From contig ADNK01001014.1 of NCBI GenBank assembly GCA_000320545.1, positions 21,001 through 85,000 on the forward strand: a DNA stretch of 64,000 bases, written 5' to 3'. Within the stretch, counting starts at the first letter, position 1; the number at the start of each line of letters is the position of its first letter. Under the pieces are notes generated by a model, which was given only the letters and a program-made list of their open reading frames with translations, ran no database searches and was not told where the DNA came from. Source of the stretch: Bigelowiella natans CCMP2755 (lineage: Eukaryota; Cercozoa; Chlorarachniophyceae). Shown here piece after piece: positions 24,420 through 37,500 of the stretch. The position numbers and the translations under genes are program-made.

Positions 24420-26189
24420 TGGCAATGATGATGATGACAGTGTAGGTGCAATTTGGTACGATGTGCAGACAAATGCATTAGATCTGGGCGGCATGAGTAT
24501 CTTTTACATCAACACTGCGCTACTACTGGCAAACTTGTGCAGAAACTTCAAAGTCTTCGCATTATGTGGCTTCTAATGATCAAAAACTTGAGATGCATGA
24601 TGAAGCGACCTCAAGTAGATCATCTTTGAGATGGATTGCACAAAGCTAGAAAGCTTAGACATGAATGAACAAGATCAAAGATGAGCATTTGCACTTGCCG
24701 ATATGGCGGGTCGTGGCTGCGCTTTCTGGACAGAGAATTCATTCATACGCTTGAAACTGCATGTCACCTCCTGGGCACCTTGCATCAGGCTAGCTCAGAG
24801 CTAGCTAGGCAAACGAGTCATGGACGCGCTCTTATCACGTCACTGACAAGCCTTTTCGCAAAGCACCGAAAGAAATTGCAACAGACGCATGCTGAGTTAG
24901 CGTTCTCGCCTCCCCGGACAGGGAGCCCGAAGACTTGGACTGGTGTGCGGATGCCATGTGCACAGCTAGACAGGGATGGCAACTAGGGCTGTGCACTTCT
25001 GTGAATTGAATTGAGGCAGTCTAGCAGTGCGCACGTGACAGTGACGACCAGACTCAACATGCGCAATGCAGCGTTGTTGCGCAGGGCATCAAGAGCCCTC
25101 GCGACAGCTTTCATTGGAGGTGCGACTGCACACGTTTGCGAAGTGCAACCTTTTTCCCGACCGAAGTGGTTCTCGCGCACGCCCAGATCGTTAGCAGGTG
25201 CATTCATGCGCCTCCGACTGCAACCATCAGGCTTCTCCAAAACATTGTGAGCCCACTGACTACGTCACGATTTTCCGAGGAGCATTTCCCACGCAAATTG
25301 AAAGTGCACTCTGTTCCAAAGTGTTCATGATGGGAGAATGCTCACTCGAATCAGTCTGCAGTGGATGTGAGAATGAGAATGTGGGAGGACAATGAGCAAG
25401 TAGAAGAAGAAGAAGTTGAGCAGTGACAGTGAATGAAGTGTCAGTGCTTGTCACGCTTGTGATTGAACTTTCAAAGTGTGATTCCAACGGTGCAACAGAA
25501 AGGATCATGGGACACACACGCACACTGATCCGTGCCCTCCGTGTGGCGACAATGAGAACAATGAGAACAATGATGAAAAACTGCGTTTCCAAAGTGTGAC
25601 AAGACACTTGCAATGTGCGAAGTGCAGTGCCTCGAACTGTTTTCAGTGAGGACTGGCTAGCAACCTAGCGGGGTTCATGCAAATTGGCACAAACCAAACA
25701 TTGAATGCATCACAACTAGCAGCCAAATGACGACGACGCAAAGCATCCATCCTGAGCAGGAACTTCCTGACAGCCACGTCCACACGGAGATCAACGTTGG
25801 GGACAACCGAGGGGGCGCCGAGCAAGACTCTGGTCTTGACAGAGTCAGGAGCATCAAAAAATGAAGAGCAAGCAGCAGATGCGACATCTGGACAAAAAAT
25901 GACAGAAAAAAATGTTCTAAAAAAAGAAAATGTCGGCATTCTAAGTGTTGGGAGAGCCGGTTCAATAGACAGACCGTGAGCGTTGCAACTCGAGCATCAA
26001 GAGGAGACATTCAGAGCAAGAGCAAGCTTGGAGGCGGTGCTGCTGTTTTTAGTTCTTTCAATGTTCAATGTTCAATGTAAGCGCATGTGTAGGGAGTGCC
26101 TGCATCAATGCGAAGTTCAATGAGTTCAACATGTTGAAGTAAATGTAACTCCAATGTAGTTTTTCATCATTGTTTCATTGTTTCCATCC
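24420..26189. other. Intergenic spacer, tandem gene arrangement
   Basis: This lies between deoxyhypusine synthase and the EF-hand thioesterase gene, both on +. 24440-25300 is enriched in gctagc, gcatgc and gcgc words (for example ggctagctcagagctagctagg near 24790, broken here only by description). 25400-26110 is purine-rich with scattered gagaatgag/gagcaagag words and a triple atgttca repeat near 26060-26078. Small ORFs on both strands lack recognisable content. The thioesterase promoter should lie in the right part. Confidence 0.45.
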
Positions 26190-27820
26190 ATGGTTATCCC
26201 CCCAGAAACAATGGTGTCGAATGAGAATCGGAAGTTGTTAGACAAGATCTTCAACAAATACGACACTAATGGAGATGGGGTTCTTAGCCTCGATGAACTC
26301 GAGGAGATGGTTGACAACCTCCCCGGAAACTGGACCAGTGTCATGAAAAAGGTAGGTCGAAAAAACCCAATCTAGGACACAAAATCAAATGCTTATGAAC
26401 CACCCTGAATGCTGGCACTGAAGTGTTCTTAAGTTTAACTTTCTCGATTAATACGCCCCTCAGGACTTAATCTCAATCGTCGATTCGGACGCCGACGGAG
26501 AGATCACTCCTGCCGAGTTTGAGAGCGCGTTCGCACTTATTTGCGCCGAGAAGAAATCTGATGGGCAATCCTCTCCACTTAAGAAAGCAGAGGGGGGAAT
26601 TCCAGTAGAGCATTCTAAGACGATAATGCGGAAGATTCTGAGACCAGAGAATTGCAATTCCAGTGGTATCGTTGAGATCGGCGAAGTGCTTAAGTGGATA
26701 GATCTAGCATCGCTGGCGACCAGCTGGAAGCATGCAGGTTCTCAAGGGATTTTTTAATAGTTGTCTTCTTCCTTCTCTCTTCTCAAAAAAAAAATAAAAA
26801 ATCTGAACAAAAGTATTTAACATCAACTTCTTATTTATCTGATGTATGCTCGCACAAGCATGCGCGCATGTCTGATATGTTGTATGTTTATTCTTTCATT
26901 CACGTGTGCTTGTTCGTGCGTGCGCGCTTGTGTATTAATCGATCGAAGGAGGCAATTCCGTCACGAGCCGTATCGACCAGATCCATTTCTCCCCAGAGCT
27001 CCCAAGATTGGGAGACATCGTCATTCTTAACACCAAACTCATAAGAGTGTACGGCTACAAAATGGAGATCGTTGTCAAGGTTAGTTACAACTCCAAGCAG
27101 TCGAAAGAGCAAAAACCACTGTGCACCGCATATAGTGTGTTCGTTGCTCTGGACTTTGATGTTCCGAATATATCCAACAACCCCCCGGTCTTCAAGCCCA
27201 CTCCCCGTAGCATTCCTCCACTGAAACTCTCTACCGACGAGGAAAGGAAGATGTACAAGCTTTCCGTCCTTCATCAGGCACAAAGAAGAGAAAAATATTT
27301 ACTGATGAAGAAGAGCAAGAAGACTGAGGGAAAACATGCAGCAGAAGGGTCCAAATGGAAGACCACGACGACGGAGATCGTACTGCCGCAATACGCGAAT
27401 CCTTACCAAACGTGCTTCGGCGGCCAGCAAATGGCCTGGCTTGTTGACGCTTGTGTTGTCTGCGCGGGCAATCTGATGTCTGAAGGTAGCATTGAGGATT
27501 TGCGTGTGAGTTGCATTGAGGAAGTATTTTTCAAAGCCCCAGTCTTCCTCGGACAGATGGTCGAGATTTTGGCGCAACCCACGAGAATGTGCGGTGAAGA
27601 CTCAGTTGAGATCGAAGTTACTCTCTTCTCTACATGCCGTTTTACCAAAAAAAGAACTCGGTGCAGCCAAACATTCGTCACCCTTAAATCGAAAAGGGGT
27701 CTTCAGTACAAGCCAGCCACTGAGGGAGAGAAAGCGAGGGAAGAAGAATCGCAGAATCGATGGAAACTTCGGCTCAAGCAACGAGTGGAAGACCTGGCGC
27801 AGTCTCTTAACAGCATGTAA
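26190..27820 (+). CDS. EF-hand / double-hotdog acyl-CoA thioesterase fusion
   Basis: Three exons (26190-26351, 26464-26737, 26952-27820) give about 427-434 residues, depending on which in-frame ATG (26190 or 26211) is used. Two EF-hand loops come first: DTNGDGVLSLDE (residues ~18-29 from ATG 26211) and DSDADGEITPAE (~54-65), both with the expected Asp/Asn and terminal Glu ligands. Then follow two hotdog units. The first spans RPENCNSSGIVEIGEVLKWID to RIDQIHFSPELPRLGDIV; the second spans LPQYANPYQTCFGGQQMAWLVDA to VFLGQMVEI...CSQTFVTL. Each half keeps an Asn and an Asp at the positions used by ACOT7-type enzymes. The reaction would be acyl-CoA + H2O to fatty acid + CoA, possibly under calcium control. 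No targeting signal is obvious. EF-hand 2 and the first hotdog start share one exon, so the fusion is not a splicing artefact. Confidence 0.85.
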
Positions 27821-28510
27821 GAAATTGAGGGATGAATGTATCGTATCGTATCTAGCTTACTCGTGGTTTCATCATTTAGAGTGCTGCTATGTGCGTGCAC
27901 AAGGGATCTGCTAGTTTTACGTGTGGCGACCAGTGCTCGCACATGTCAAAATAGCAATGTTGACGAGCGACGTTTTGCATGTCATCGTCGATCACTCGCA
28001 AATGCATCATGATCATAAATGCCCTGCGATGCGAGTGAAACTTGGGAGGACTAGCTAGTAACATGTAGCCATGTTTTGGCATGTCTGCGTGCCAGACTTG
28101 CTGCGCATGTGCATGCGCATTACATCATCATTACGAACACACAAAAACAGAGTCGATCAGAGATCGCATGGCGTTTGCCACGTGTGCATTCCACCGCTGT
28201 GACATTTCACATGATCTCGCTTGCTGCACTTGTTACATACAACTACTGCGGCAAGCAGGGGATGACCTAGCTTGCACGCCGACACATCGTTCGTCGTCGC
28301 CGATCGATGCAACGTTGACAAATCCGGCCCGAGCTTGTGTAGTGATTTGCGCGTGCGGCGCGTACATAGCTAGCTAGATAGGCGCTCTCAGTGCCACCAA
28401 GAATAGCATAAAAACATGCAGCAGTCCCTTTCCACCGGATCATTTTGTAGCGATGATGTATGGTATAATTGCTTTGGTAGACATATTTTGACGAAGAGGA
28501 TTGTTCCCCA
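27821..28510. other. Convergent intergenic spacer, palindromic-word rich
   Basis: This lies between the thioesterase (+) and dynein (-) 3' ends. It is one of the clearest examples of the palindromic-word composition: gcatgtgcatgcgcat near 28100, cgatcgatgc near 28300 and tagctagctag near 28370, with no microsatellites. No gene is seen. Confidence 0.6.
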
Positions 28511-31500
28511 TTAATCATTCAATTGACATAATATTGCCGCACCTTTAAGAACCCAATATCTGGATTTCCGGGTCGAGGGTAAATCGATTGCTAAGACAAA
28601 ATTGGTGGACTGGCCAGTCGTTGACAACGTGCCTGAAAAGAGAAGATGTTTAAAAATATACTCCGAGGACTTTCAAAAATATCAAATCACATACATCAAT
28701 CACACACGCTAACACACACATTTTTTTTACCGGCTCGCACACTTGTCTTGTAGCAAGGGGCTTCGTAATCCGAGGGATTGCGTTTATAGTTCTCCTTTGG
28801 AATGAAATGGATGAGCGGCAGCGTATCGTACAGCTCTCCAAGCTTCGAATCCTCGACACACTTGGCCTCGGGATCCCAACGAGCGCCATCAAAAAATAGC
28901 CCGTACACGTACACGCCGTCTTCCGGCGCTTCTTTAATATCATCCTTGTTGTACTGAGGCAGTACTTTAAACGAGAAGTTGAGCGAGTCGATAGGCACCA
29001 TATACTTTCGGGCGAAGTTTTGCAGCGTTCCCGTGAGGAAGCCTTGCGGATAGAAGAACCCAGGTACCCAGTAGGACGATGGGGGGCCCTTCGTCAACCA
29101 CCCGCGCAGAAATTCGATGCGCAAGTAAAGGTCTTCGTTCCAAGAGCTTAGCGGTTTGAGCGACGGGTAGGCAATATCTTCCCATAGCTTTGGCACCTGG
29201 TTGTTCAGGATGGAGGTAAACATGCGATCGAGCTCCGCCGACATAACAACCTCCCCGCGGATAGCCTTCTGCACCTCCTCAAGAGTGAACCGGACCCGCT
29301 TTAGAAGCCTGTTGAATCGGTCCATTTCCTGGAGCAGCACGGTTGTCAGCGAGTCAAGAACGCCCTTCTTCTTCTTGAAGATTATTGGATGAGCGCTCTT
29401 GCGATTTAGTAGCTTAGGAACTTTATCCTCCATCATCTTGGCAGCTTCAGCGACTACCTCGTCGCTAGTCTTGCCACCATCACCTCCGCCACCAACATTA
29501 GGTTGTATCGAGAGTACTGTCGCTAAGATACGATCTGTTTCTCTTCTCTGGAAGGACAAGTTGGCGTTCTCGTGCATGCCAAATATCTCGGGATCGGCTT
29601 GCAGTGGGAGATTCTGCAAGTAATCTATGGTCTCTTGGTAAGTGCCTTCTGTCGGAGAATAATACAGCCCACTATCTGAGAATTTGTAACCGTCCTTGAG
29701 GATATCCGGAGTGTAGAATTTACTCAGGATGTTCATGAGGCAGCGACGGTCCCAATCGTCGGTCACACGCCCTCCATAGTTAATTTGTCCAGCTACATAC
29801 CTATCAATGGTTAGAATAGTGTTGGGGGTTGTTTTAAGATTACAAACAAACAAAAAACAAGCTAAATTGCATGAAAACTTAAGTTTCTTTCTAGTTGCAC
29901 CGCCCATCCTCCCCTGATTTCATCTCTTCCTCCTATTACGTGAGGGCATCAAAAGGAATTTTCTTCTGCTCCTCGAGGAACATCTGCAAGACTTGCATCG
30001 ATGTTTCCAGGTCCGAGTCGTTGAAACCATACATGATGTTCCAGCCAAGCGGACCGAATTTGCACCTCTCTTGCACTGTTGCATGGAAGAAACACAGTCC
30101 GAACAGCATTTTCTTCCACTCACGTTTCTTGGTGCAGTTCTCGTACTTCTCTGGGTTCACAACGTTGGCAAAGGATCGCAGCAAGTTTGCCCGGAGGCCT
30201 TTGGGGGGTTCGTTCGTCAGTTTGATGCCTTTTTGAAGAACAGGGACTGGGAAGTAGTCGCACGGCATGGATGTGAGCCACAACCGGAAATTGTCGTGAA
30301 TTGAGTCCTCTTCCTCGCTGAGCGAGTGGATGACCTTCTCAAGCCCCGGCATCCAAGACTTGGCAAGATGGCAGTTTTGGAGGCACACCCAGGTTCCTTT
30401 CTTCCTAGCTTCTTTGATCAGTCGTTCAGCAATTGGCCCTTGTCCTTGTCCTAGGGAGCGCATCTCAAGCTTGTTAGAGAACTTCATATCCTTCGCAAAC
30501 CGGAGCAGCATACCCGTAGGGTCCGCCCCGCTGGAAAGGACAAAGATTACTGGTGTAGTTTTGTCAGTGTCCTTGTACACGTCTGCAAGCTTGATGTTCT
30601 GCACCTCCACATACTCCTTGCCCATTTCCTTCACTACGAAGTCGGAGAACGCGAAGACTAGCTTCTCTGTCGAAACGACCTTGAGTAGCAGCAGCTGCTG
30701 GAAGTTACTGAGCTTTGTGCCCCACTCGCCTGGTAATTTTTCCTGATGCGTGTTGCCAGAAGATATGTATGCCGTCCAACTCTTGCTGTCCTCGCCCATG
30801 TCACCGATGATTCCTTTGAATTCAGGAATTGTAGCCTCGATGCCCTGCAGCAGTGCAAAGTTCTTCTCAGTTATCAAATCTGGGAACGGATTTTTGACTT
30901 CTTCTTCTTCTTCTCCATCCTCAGCCTTAGCCTGTGAATCAACAGAAAGTCGATGGAAATAAGGAAAGGCTCAATTGAGTTTATTTGACCAAGTGGCAAA
31001 TTGAAGAACGTACCTTTGGCGGTACGCCTCGAAGTAAGATATTCCATTCGTCAAAGGCAATCTTGCGAGCGTTTCTCATTATGCTGCAGCAGATGAGAAA
31101 CGAGTACATTAGCTTATGGACCTCAAACAAACCACGGCAGATGTTGTTGTAGACGAACATCGTCAAGTAGCTGAGGTATAACATAAAATAAAGCAAGAAG
31201 ACCCATCAGACATATGATAAGAACGGTACAAAAAAAAAGACCAGAATAATGAATTCTCCCTGTACATACTTTGCACTGTCTACCGTTTTTGCTCGTGCAA
31301 TTTGTGTAGTGGTATTTACCTTAGCAGGTTCTCCACGCGCTGCTGGACCTTCTTACTCTTCGGAGCGTTGTCGAGACATTTCATAAACAAGTTGGAAAAG
31401 TAATCTAGAGAATATTGGTACATCGGATCGACATTGCCCATATCCGAAATGACAAAGTACAGCAGGGAGCCACGCGTCGCCACTGGACGATAAACCTCCC

Positions 31501-34500
31501 GGATCGTGTCGATCTTTTCATTCGTCACGTTGGCTATCTCAATACGCTTATTGATTTCTTCAGAAGTCGTTTTACTGATCTCGAGGGTCTCGATCAGATC
31601 AACATCGTCCAGAATGTTGTCATCTGATTCAGAAAGCATCTTGAGGATCTTTACTTCGAGCATCTTCTTCTCCTTTTGGTCGTTGGCCATCGAGACGACA
31701 AGTTCTTGCCGCTGCCTTTCCACGTCGGAGCGCTCTGCTTTGACAACGAAGCCTAGCAGCTGGTCCTCCAACCCGTCCTGTGTGACCGTGAAGTTGAGCA
31801 GCGTCACTTTGATGCATATTTCGGGCATGTAGTGTGGGTTCGGTAGCTTGGTCGTCATGAACAGCTTGAAGCCAGGGTCCCAGTTGACCTCGTTGTCTCC
31901 CAGCCTGAGCATCCTGCCGCCACCAACCTGCTCCCTTGTCTGCTTTAGTAGTACAGGGTCAATCGACGCGTCAACCGACTCATCAAGATCTTCTATCAGC
32001 ATAGGCCTTCCGTTGCTCACGGCTGTCTCTAACGTTGGAAGCAGCTTTGGATTCCGGAAGGTCGTGATGATCATGTCGTCTTTCTTGTACATCGTCTTGA
32101 TCCAGTTATTAGCTTGCGACTGAGGGTCAATCATAAGTGGATATCTCTCGGCGCGCTCCACAACTACCGCTGAGTCGATCGAAACCGCATCGGTTGGAAG
32201 TCCATCAATGTTCCATTGTCGAATATCAGTCGGCTTTCCGAGCGAACTTTGGAGCGAGAAATCTTCGCCAATAGGCAGCTTCAGCTCCCGCATTCTCTCC
32301 ATCCATCCTTTGACGCATTCGTTGCGCCAAACGCCAGTGAAAGGGCCGTAATACGAGATACACGCGGCAGATAGGAACACGTCACCGACCAAGTTATCGA
32401 GCTTTATCTGTGCGAGAAGTGAGTAATGAGACAACAGCATATTGTGAAATACATAAAATTTGACAGATGCATACATTCATTACACTGAACTATTGAAAAG
32501 GTTTGGCGTTGTACTTCGTCACTCTTAGTCGTAATATTAATCATACTCACCCCGAGAGTCTTGGAGTCTTCAGTCCATCTTACCTGCTCGCTTCCCAGCA
32601 AGCTGGTCAGTTTCTCGGCGTTGTTCAGGCGCTGCTGCGTCTGCTTCTGCTGATCATCAAGCTTTTGCTTTTGCTCCATAGTCTCACTACACTTCTTATC
32701 GAGATCTGCTACTTTATCTTGAACGGCTTTCAGCTCCTTCATCTTCCCGGAAAGAGCCTTGTTGGCCGCCTTTAATTCTGCATTCAGACCTGCTACTTTC
32801 TGACGAAGTGGCTCGACTGTCTTGTTTACTTGTGAGTAAAGCACCATCGCACGACACCACGCACACAATCCTGAGCAAGCACTGGAGATGCTCATCATTG
32901 CCTCCGGAGTGAAGGCTTCCATTTTCATGTACTTCTCCATCTTCTTGCACATCTTATCGTTGACAGTGTCCTTTGGGTAGGTGAGCAGCTGCTGTAAAAA
33001 GTTACTCTGTCCCATCATCTTCTTGGATGTGTCCCACGATGGTTTTCCTGGGAACTTGAGCAGCACGCTCACAGCTTCCATAACGACCCTCACCATCTCG
33101 GGCGGAGATTTGAGGCCCTTAGCCGTAGCAATATCCGACTTTGTGATCGCATCTAGCGCCTTCATGGCCTTTTTAAGGGCAGGGAGAGCCTTTCCAAGCT
33201 CCGCATCTGCGGCTTCTTTGAGTTCATTGGCCTTGGCCTGCTGAGCTCCTACTTTCTTCGACTCAGCGCCAACACGCTTCTCAATAATAGCAGCAGCAGC
33301 CTTCTCTTTTTTGACCTGTTTAAGCAACTCGGCGGTATCTTTGGCAGCCTTGGCAAGCTGTGGCTTCATCTTCGCCATAATCTGAGTCAGCTCTGCTACC
33401 TTTTTGTTCGTTTCCTCTAGCTTATCTAATCCAACGAGTAATCGATCGCGGCTCTCTGACACATCCTGCCGCCTCTCTCCTAGCAGCACCATATACATCT
33501 GGATCATGTCTAGGTAACTCTTTGGCGTGGTATAGACCCGTCGGCGGAGGTTCTTGTAGAAGCGTTCGCATGTTTCAACCATAGAGATGTGAACATGCAC
33601 GGCGGCTTCTGCAAGAGCAGAACGGATCTCGTCACTCTTCAGCGAGACTTTTGCCAAGAACTTATTCGCAACTGATCGAAGCGCCTCCTCGGGCCATCGG
33701 TTGTACCAATCTATCTGCGTGCAGTTGATTAGAGAAGGAAACTTCCTGCACCGTGTGCGAAAAGAGTCACCGACAGGCGACATCGTAAGCACGATGTGTA
33801 GATTCTCCTGGACAAGTTCCACAAAAGTTGCCCACGCCTGTGGCTTGGTTTGGGGTAGTTTACGGGCTTCCAGGATCGGCATCATATCCTCGATGAGCCC
33901 CGAAAGGTCATCTGCCTGCCACAGGTTTGGAACCTCCCCGGAGTTCAGAATGTTGTTTACATCCTCTAAGAATCTCTCTTCCAAAATCTGGTTTTCGGTG
34001 AAAAGGAAGGCGACCGACTTTTCTTCAACAGAGGCAATACGCATCATCTGTCGCACATTGTCCTGGAACGAGGAATAGTCGAATCCTCTCGTGAGCTCGA
34101 TCTCGTAGCACGTGTACTCGGCGATGGAGGCAGCTAGGCGTGTCATACTCTGTCGTCCTGACCCACCGAGTCCAACCAAAAGTGCATTTCCTCGGGGAAG
34201 CTGCATTATTCTCGCAACGCGAGCAAGGTGCTCAACTGCATCGTTAAAGAAGACTAGCTCCATCCTAGGGTTGGACGAGTCTTCATGGTATTCCTCGAGC
34301 TTTTCGGTACACACTCGCTCGAGTGTGCCCATTTTCTTGAAGTCAAACTCTGTGTATCCAGCCCCACCGACCCAGTTGCCAAAGATGAGAGGCTTCTCCT
34401 CAAACAGCTCTTTGTGCTGATAGCTGCCTGGAAAGTTTGAGGACAGCATCTTAACAACCTGCTCTGTGAACCAGCGCTTATCTTGCTGATTGATCAGACG

Positions 34501-37500
34501 GTCATGGAAGCAGCGGCACACCTCGTGCACCCAGAGCCGTGTGACTTGCTCGGGCTGCTTGTATGTGAAACTTTCTGCCTGCAGAACGCCCTGGAAGACC
34601 TTCGAGACATCGCGCAGATTGAAGGTGTAATGACTCTTTGCGGGTGTAGGAAGCATGGTGCTAGTGAGCGCGTAGTAGAGAGATACTGTCGATCTAACTA
34701 TAGGGGCGGTGAGCTTGGGGATGGGATCTTTGAAACCCTTATTCAAGAATCCACCGCAAATCGAGGTGAATATTTTAATCATCGTGTCCTCGTCGGGAGG
34801 AGAGATGCACATCATATTGAAGTGACGAGTAAATCGAGGCGTCATATCAGCTCGCCCACCTCCGGGAGGAGCTGCAGCTGCCACAAGCACCGTACGACAA
34901 ATGTTTTTCCAGAGATTCATGACCTCTCTGTCCCAGAAGCCCTTGTAATCACAGAACTGACGCAGTAATTCAACCGGGGGTTGCGCCCCGTACTCCTCCA
35001 CCTCTGGCATGTTAATGTCGTCCACGAATATTACCAGCTTCTTGTTCGCAGGTGCCCCCCTGAGGAATAAGGAAAACCAATGATGGACATGATACCCGAA
35101 AAAATGAGATATGTGTTAGAAATTCAGAGGAAAGAATATGGCAGTAAGGATGAAATATTAAGACTACTATTGCTGCTACTACTGCCTGCCACTTACAGAA
35201 GAGTTCTTCCGAGCTTGAGCAGCTTGGATTCGATGGTACTCTGCGTTTGTAGAGACTGTGTGCCTCCGGAAAAGTTGAGAATAACACTATCGACACCCTC
35301 CTCCTGCATACCATCTAGCGTGTCCCTCACAATCACAGACTTTCCGACCCCTGTTAATCCTGTGAAGAAGGTGGACTTTTGGCCGCGAATGAGGTGTTGC
35401 AGCAGCCAGGAGTATCGGACCGTGTCACGGGTTGGTACAACCATGGAGAAGAACGGCGCTTCCTTGTCATACTTGAAGGGGCTGACGATCGAATCCCATT
35501 TCTTGTAGGATGCGCCGTCTTTCATGTCAACAAAAGCGCCGAAGCAGTCAGGGTTTGGGGCCTTATTTTTGAACGTGTCCTTGATGAACTGAGCGAATTT
35601 GACCTTGGACTTTGAGTACACGGACGCGCCAGCACTCCAGATCACGGCGAAGACGAAGACGTTGTCCGTCATTTGGTTGAGTTTTTTCTCGTCTAGTGTT
35701 GGATCGACGTACTGGGCAGTGATAAGCGTTTCAAATATGTTACACACGCTGGTCACGATCTGGATGTCTGCCGTCGCAATGGGCTCCTCGCATTCGTTGC
35801 GTAGGAACTTGATTATTGCTGGCATGTAGTTGATAAAGAGCAACTTGATGTGCTTAATGACGGCCTCGGGCAACACGAGCGTCTCCTGTGCGGGCACAGG
35901 CACCCCTTTCGGTGTTTCAATGTAGATGTCTTTCTCCTCGTAGCGATGAATCCACGAGTGCATATATGGTAGATAACCAAGCTGTGATGGAGCACAGTAG
36001 ACGATACCAACGCGACTGACAGTAGCAGGTGAAGCCACCTCGAGATCCTGCACTTCAAACAGCATGCGCAGCTCTGTTTTCAGCTTGATCCGCTCCCCGT
36101 TGGAGAGACACAAGGTCATGTTGTCGTCCAATACGGTGTTCATATTTTCGATCCACAGCGCGTCTACGGGACCATCAAAGGTGACCCAGTGCTTGTCTTC
36201 GGTCTCATCCTTGATCGCTTCGCGCATGATAGTCGATGCCAGTCCGTTGCGCCACTCCTGCGTAATCGGGTGGACTTCACCGTACAGCTCTCCCATGGTC
36301 ACGCATTTGGGGTTGAGCACGTGCGTGAAAACCTTCTGGAAACGTTCATCGTCGATTCCTTGATCACGGAGATCTGTCATCACCTTCTGTAGCGTCTTAT
36401 AGATAGTGGACTTCCCACCGCCAGAGGGCCCAACCAGCATCACACCAAAACGCACGTTGAACGTCTCGAATAGCTGGATTATCTTGTTGATGAACGTTGG
36501 AACAAGCTCCTTCTGGAACCCAGTGAGTACAGCCTTTATGGCGTTCTCCAACTGACCGTATTCCTTCTGGGGTACCACAGCACGAGGGAAGAGATCCTTG
36601 ACGATCGCATTGAAGAGAGGCAGGTCGTCGTCAAGGTACTTTGGCAAGTTGGCATCTTTCATCGCTCCAATCAGGATGACATCCTCGGATAGATCCGGCC
36701 GTGATCGCTTCGCTTCACCGGCCATAACCAGCACAGATTTCACAGCTCGAAGACCGAAATCATAGTGACGTTGCTGGGAGAGCTGTTCAGATGACAGCTT
36801 ATACAGCTTCGTCATTTTTCGTGCCAGGATTGTGGCTTCATTGAACCCCTCAGCGTACAACATGATCTCAGCAATCAAAGCGTAGTCGGGAATCATCATC
36901 GCCACGGGACGGAAGAGGACTTTCAGATTGTCTGGCAGTTCGGTACGGCCAGCATAACCTGGGTTCATCGTAATCATAACGCCAAAACGGCCCTTCAGTT
37001 TGATGTCGTCGCCCTGGAACTTAAACGATTGTCCAGGCTTCTTCTCAAGCAACGCAACACGAATTTGCAGCAGTTGCTGAGCAATGACAGACAACACTTC
37101 AATGTCGATACGGTTGAATTCGTCGAGGCAAGTCCATGCCCCGGCCTGTGCAAGACCTGCAAAGTGCTTGGCCATCATCTTGAAAGTAATCTGGTCGGAA
37201 CAGTTAAAAACGACGCAGTAAATTCCCATTGCTTTGGCCAAGTCCTTCGTACTCTCTGTTTTCCCTGTTCCAGCGGGACCGGCAGGGGCGCATCCGAACT
37301 TGAGGTGCAAGGCGCCCGTAATGGTCATCCAACACCGGTCGGTTAACGGTGTGATGACCAATCGGCTCGCCATGCCCATATACTCATACCCGTACTCCAT
37401 CACAGCGTTTGCCTGCTTCACAATGCAGTCGCTGTCCCAGTAGAATCTGAGCTGCTGCTGCCAAAGGAAGGTGCTGGTGGTGTCAACACCATCCTTCAGC

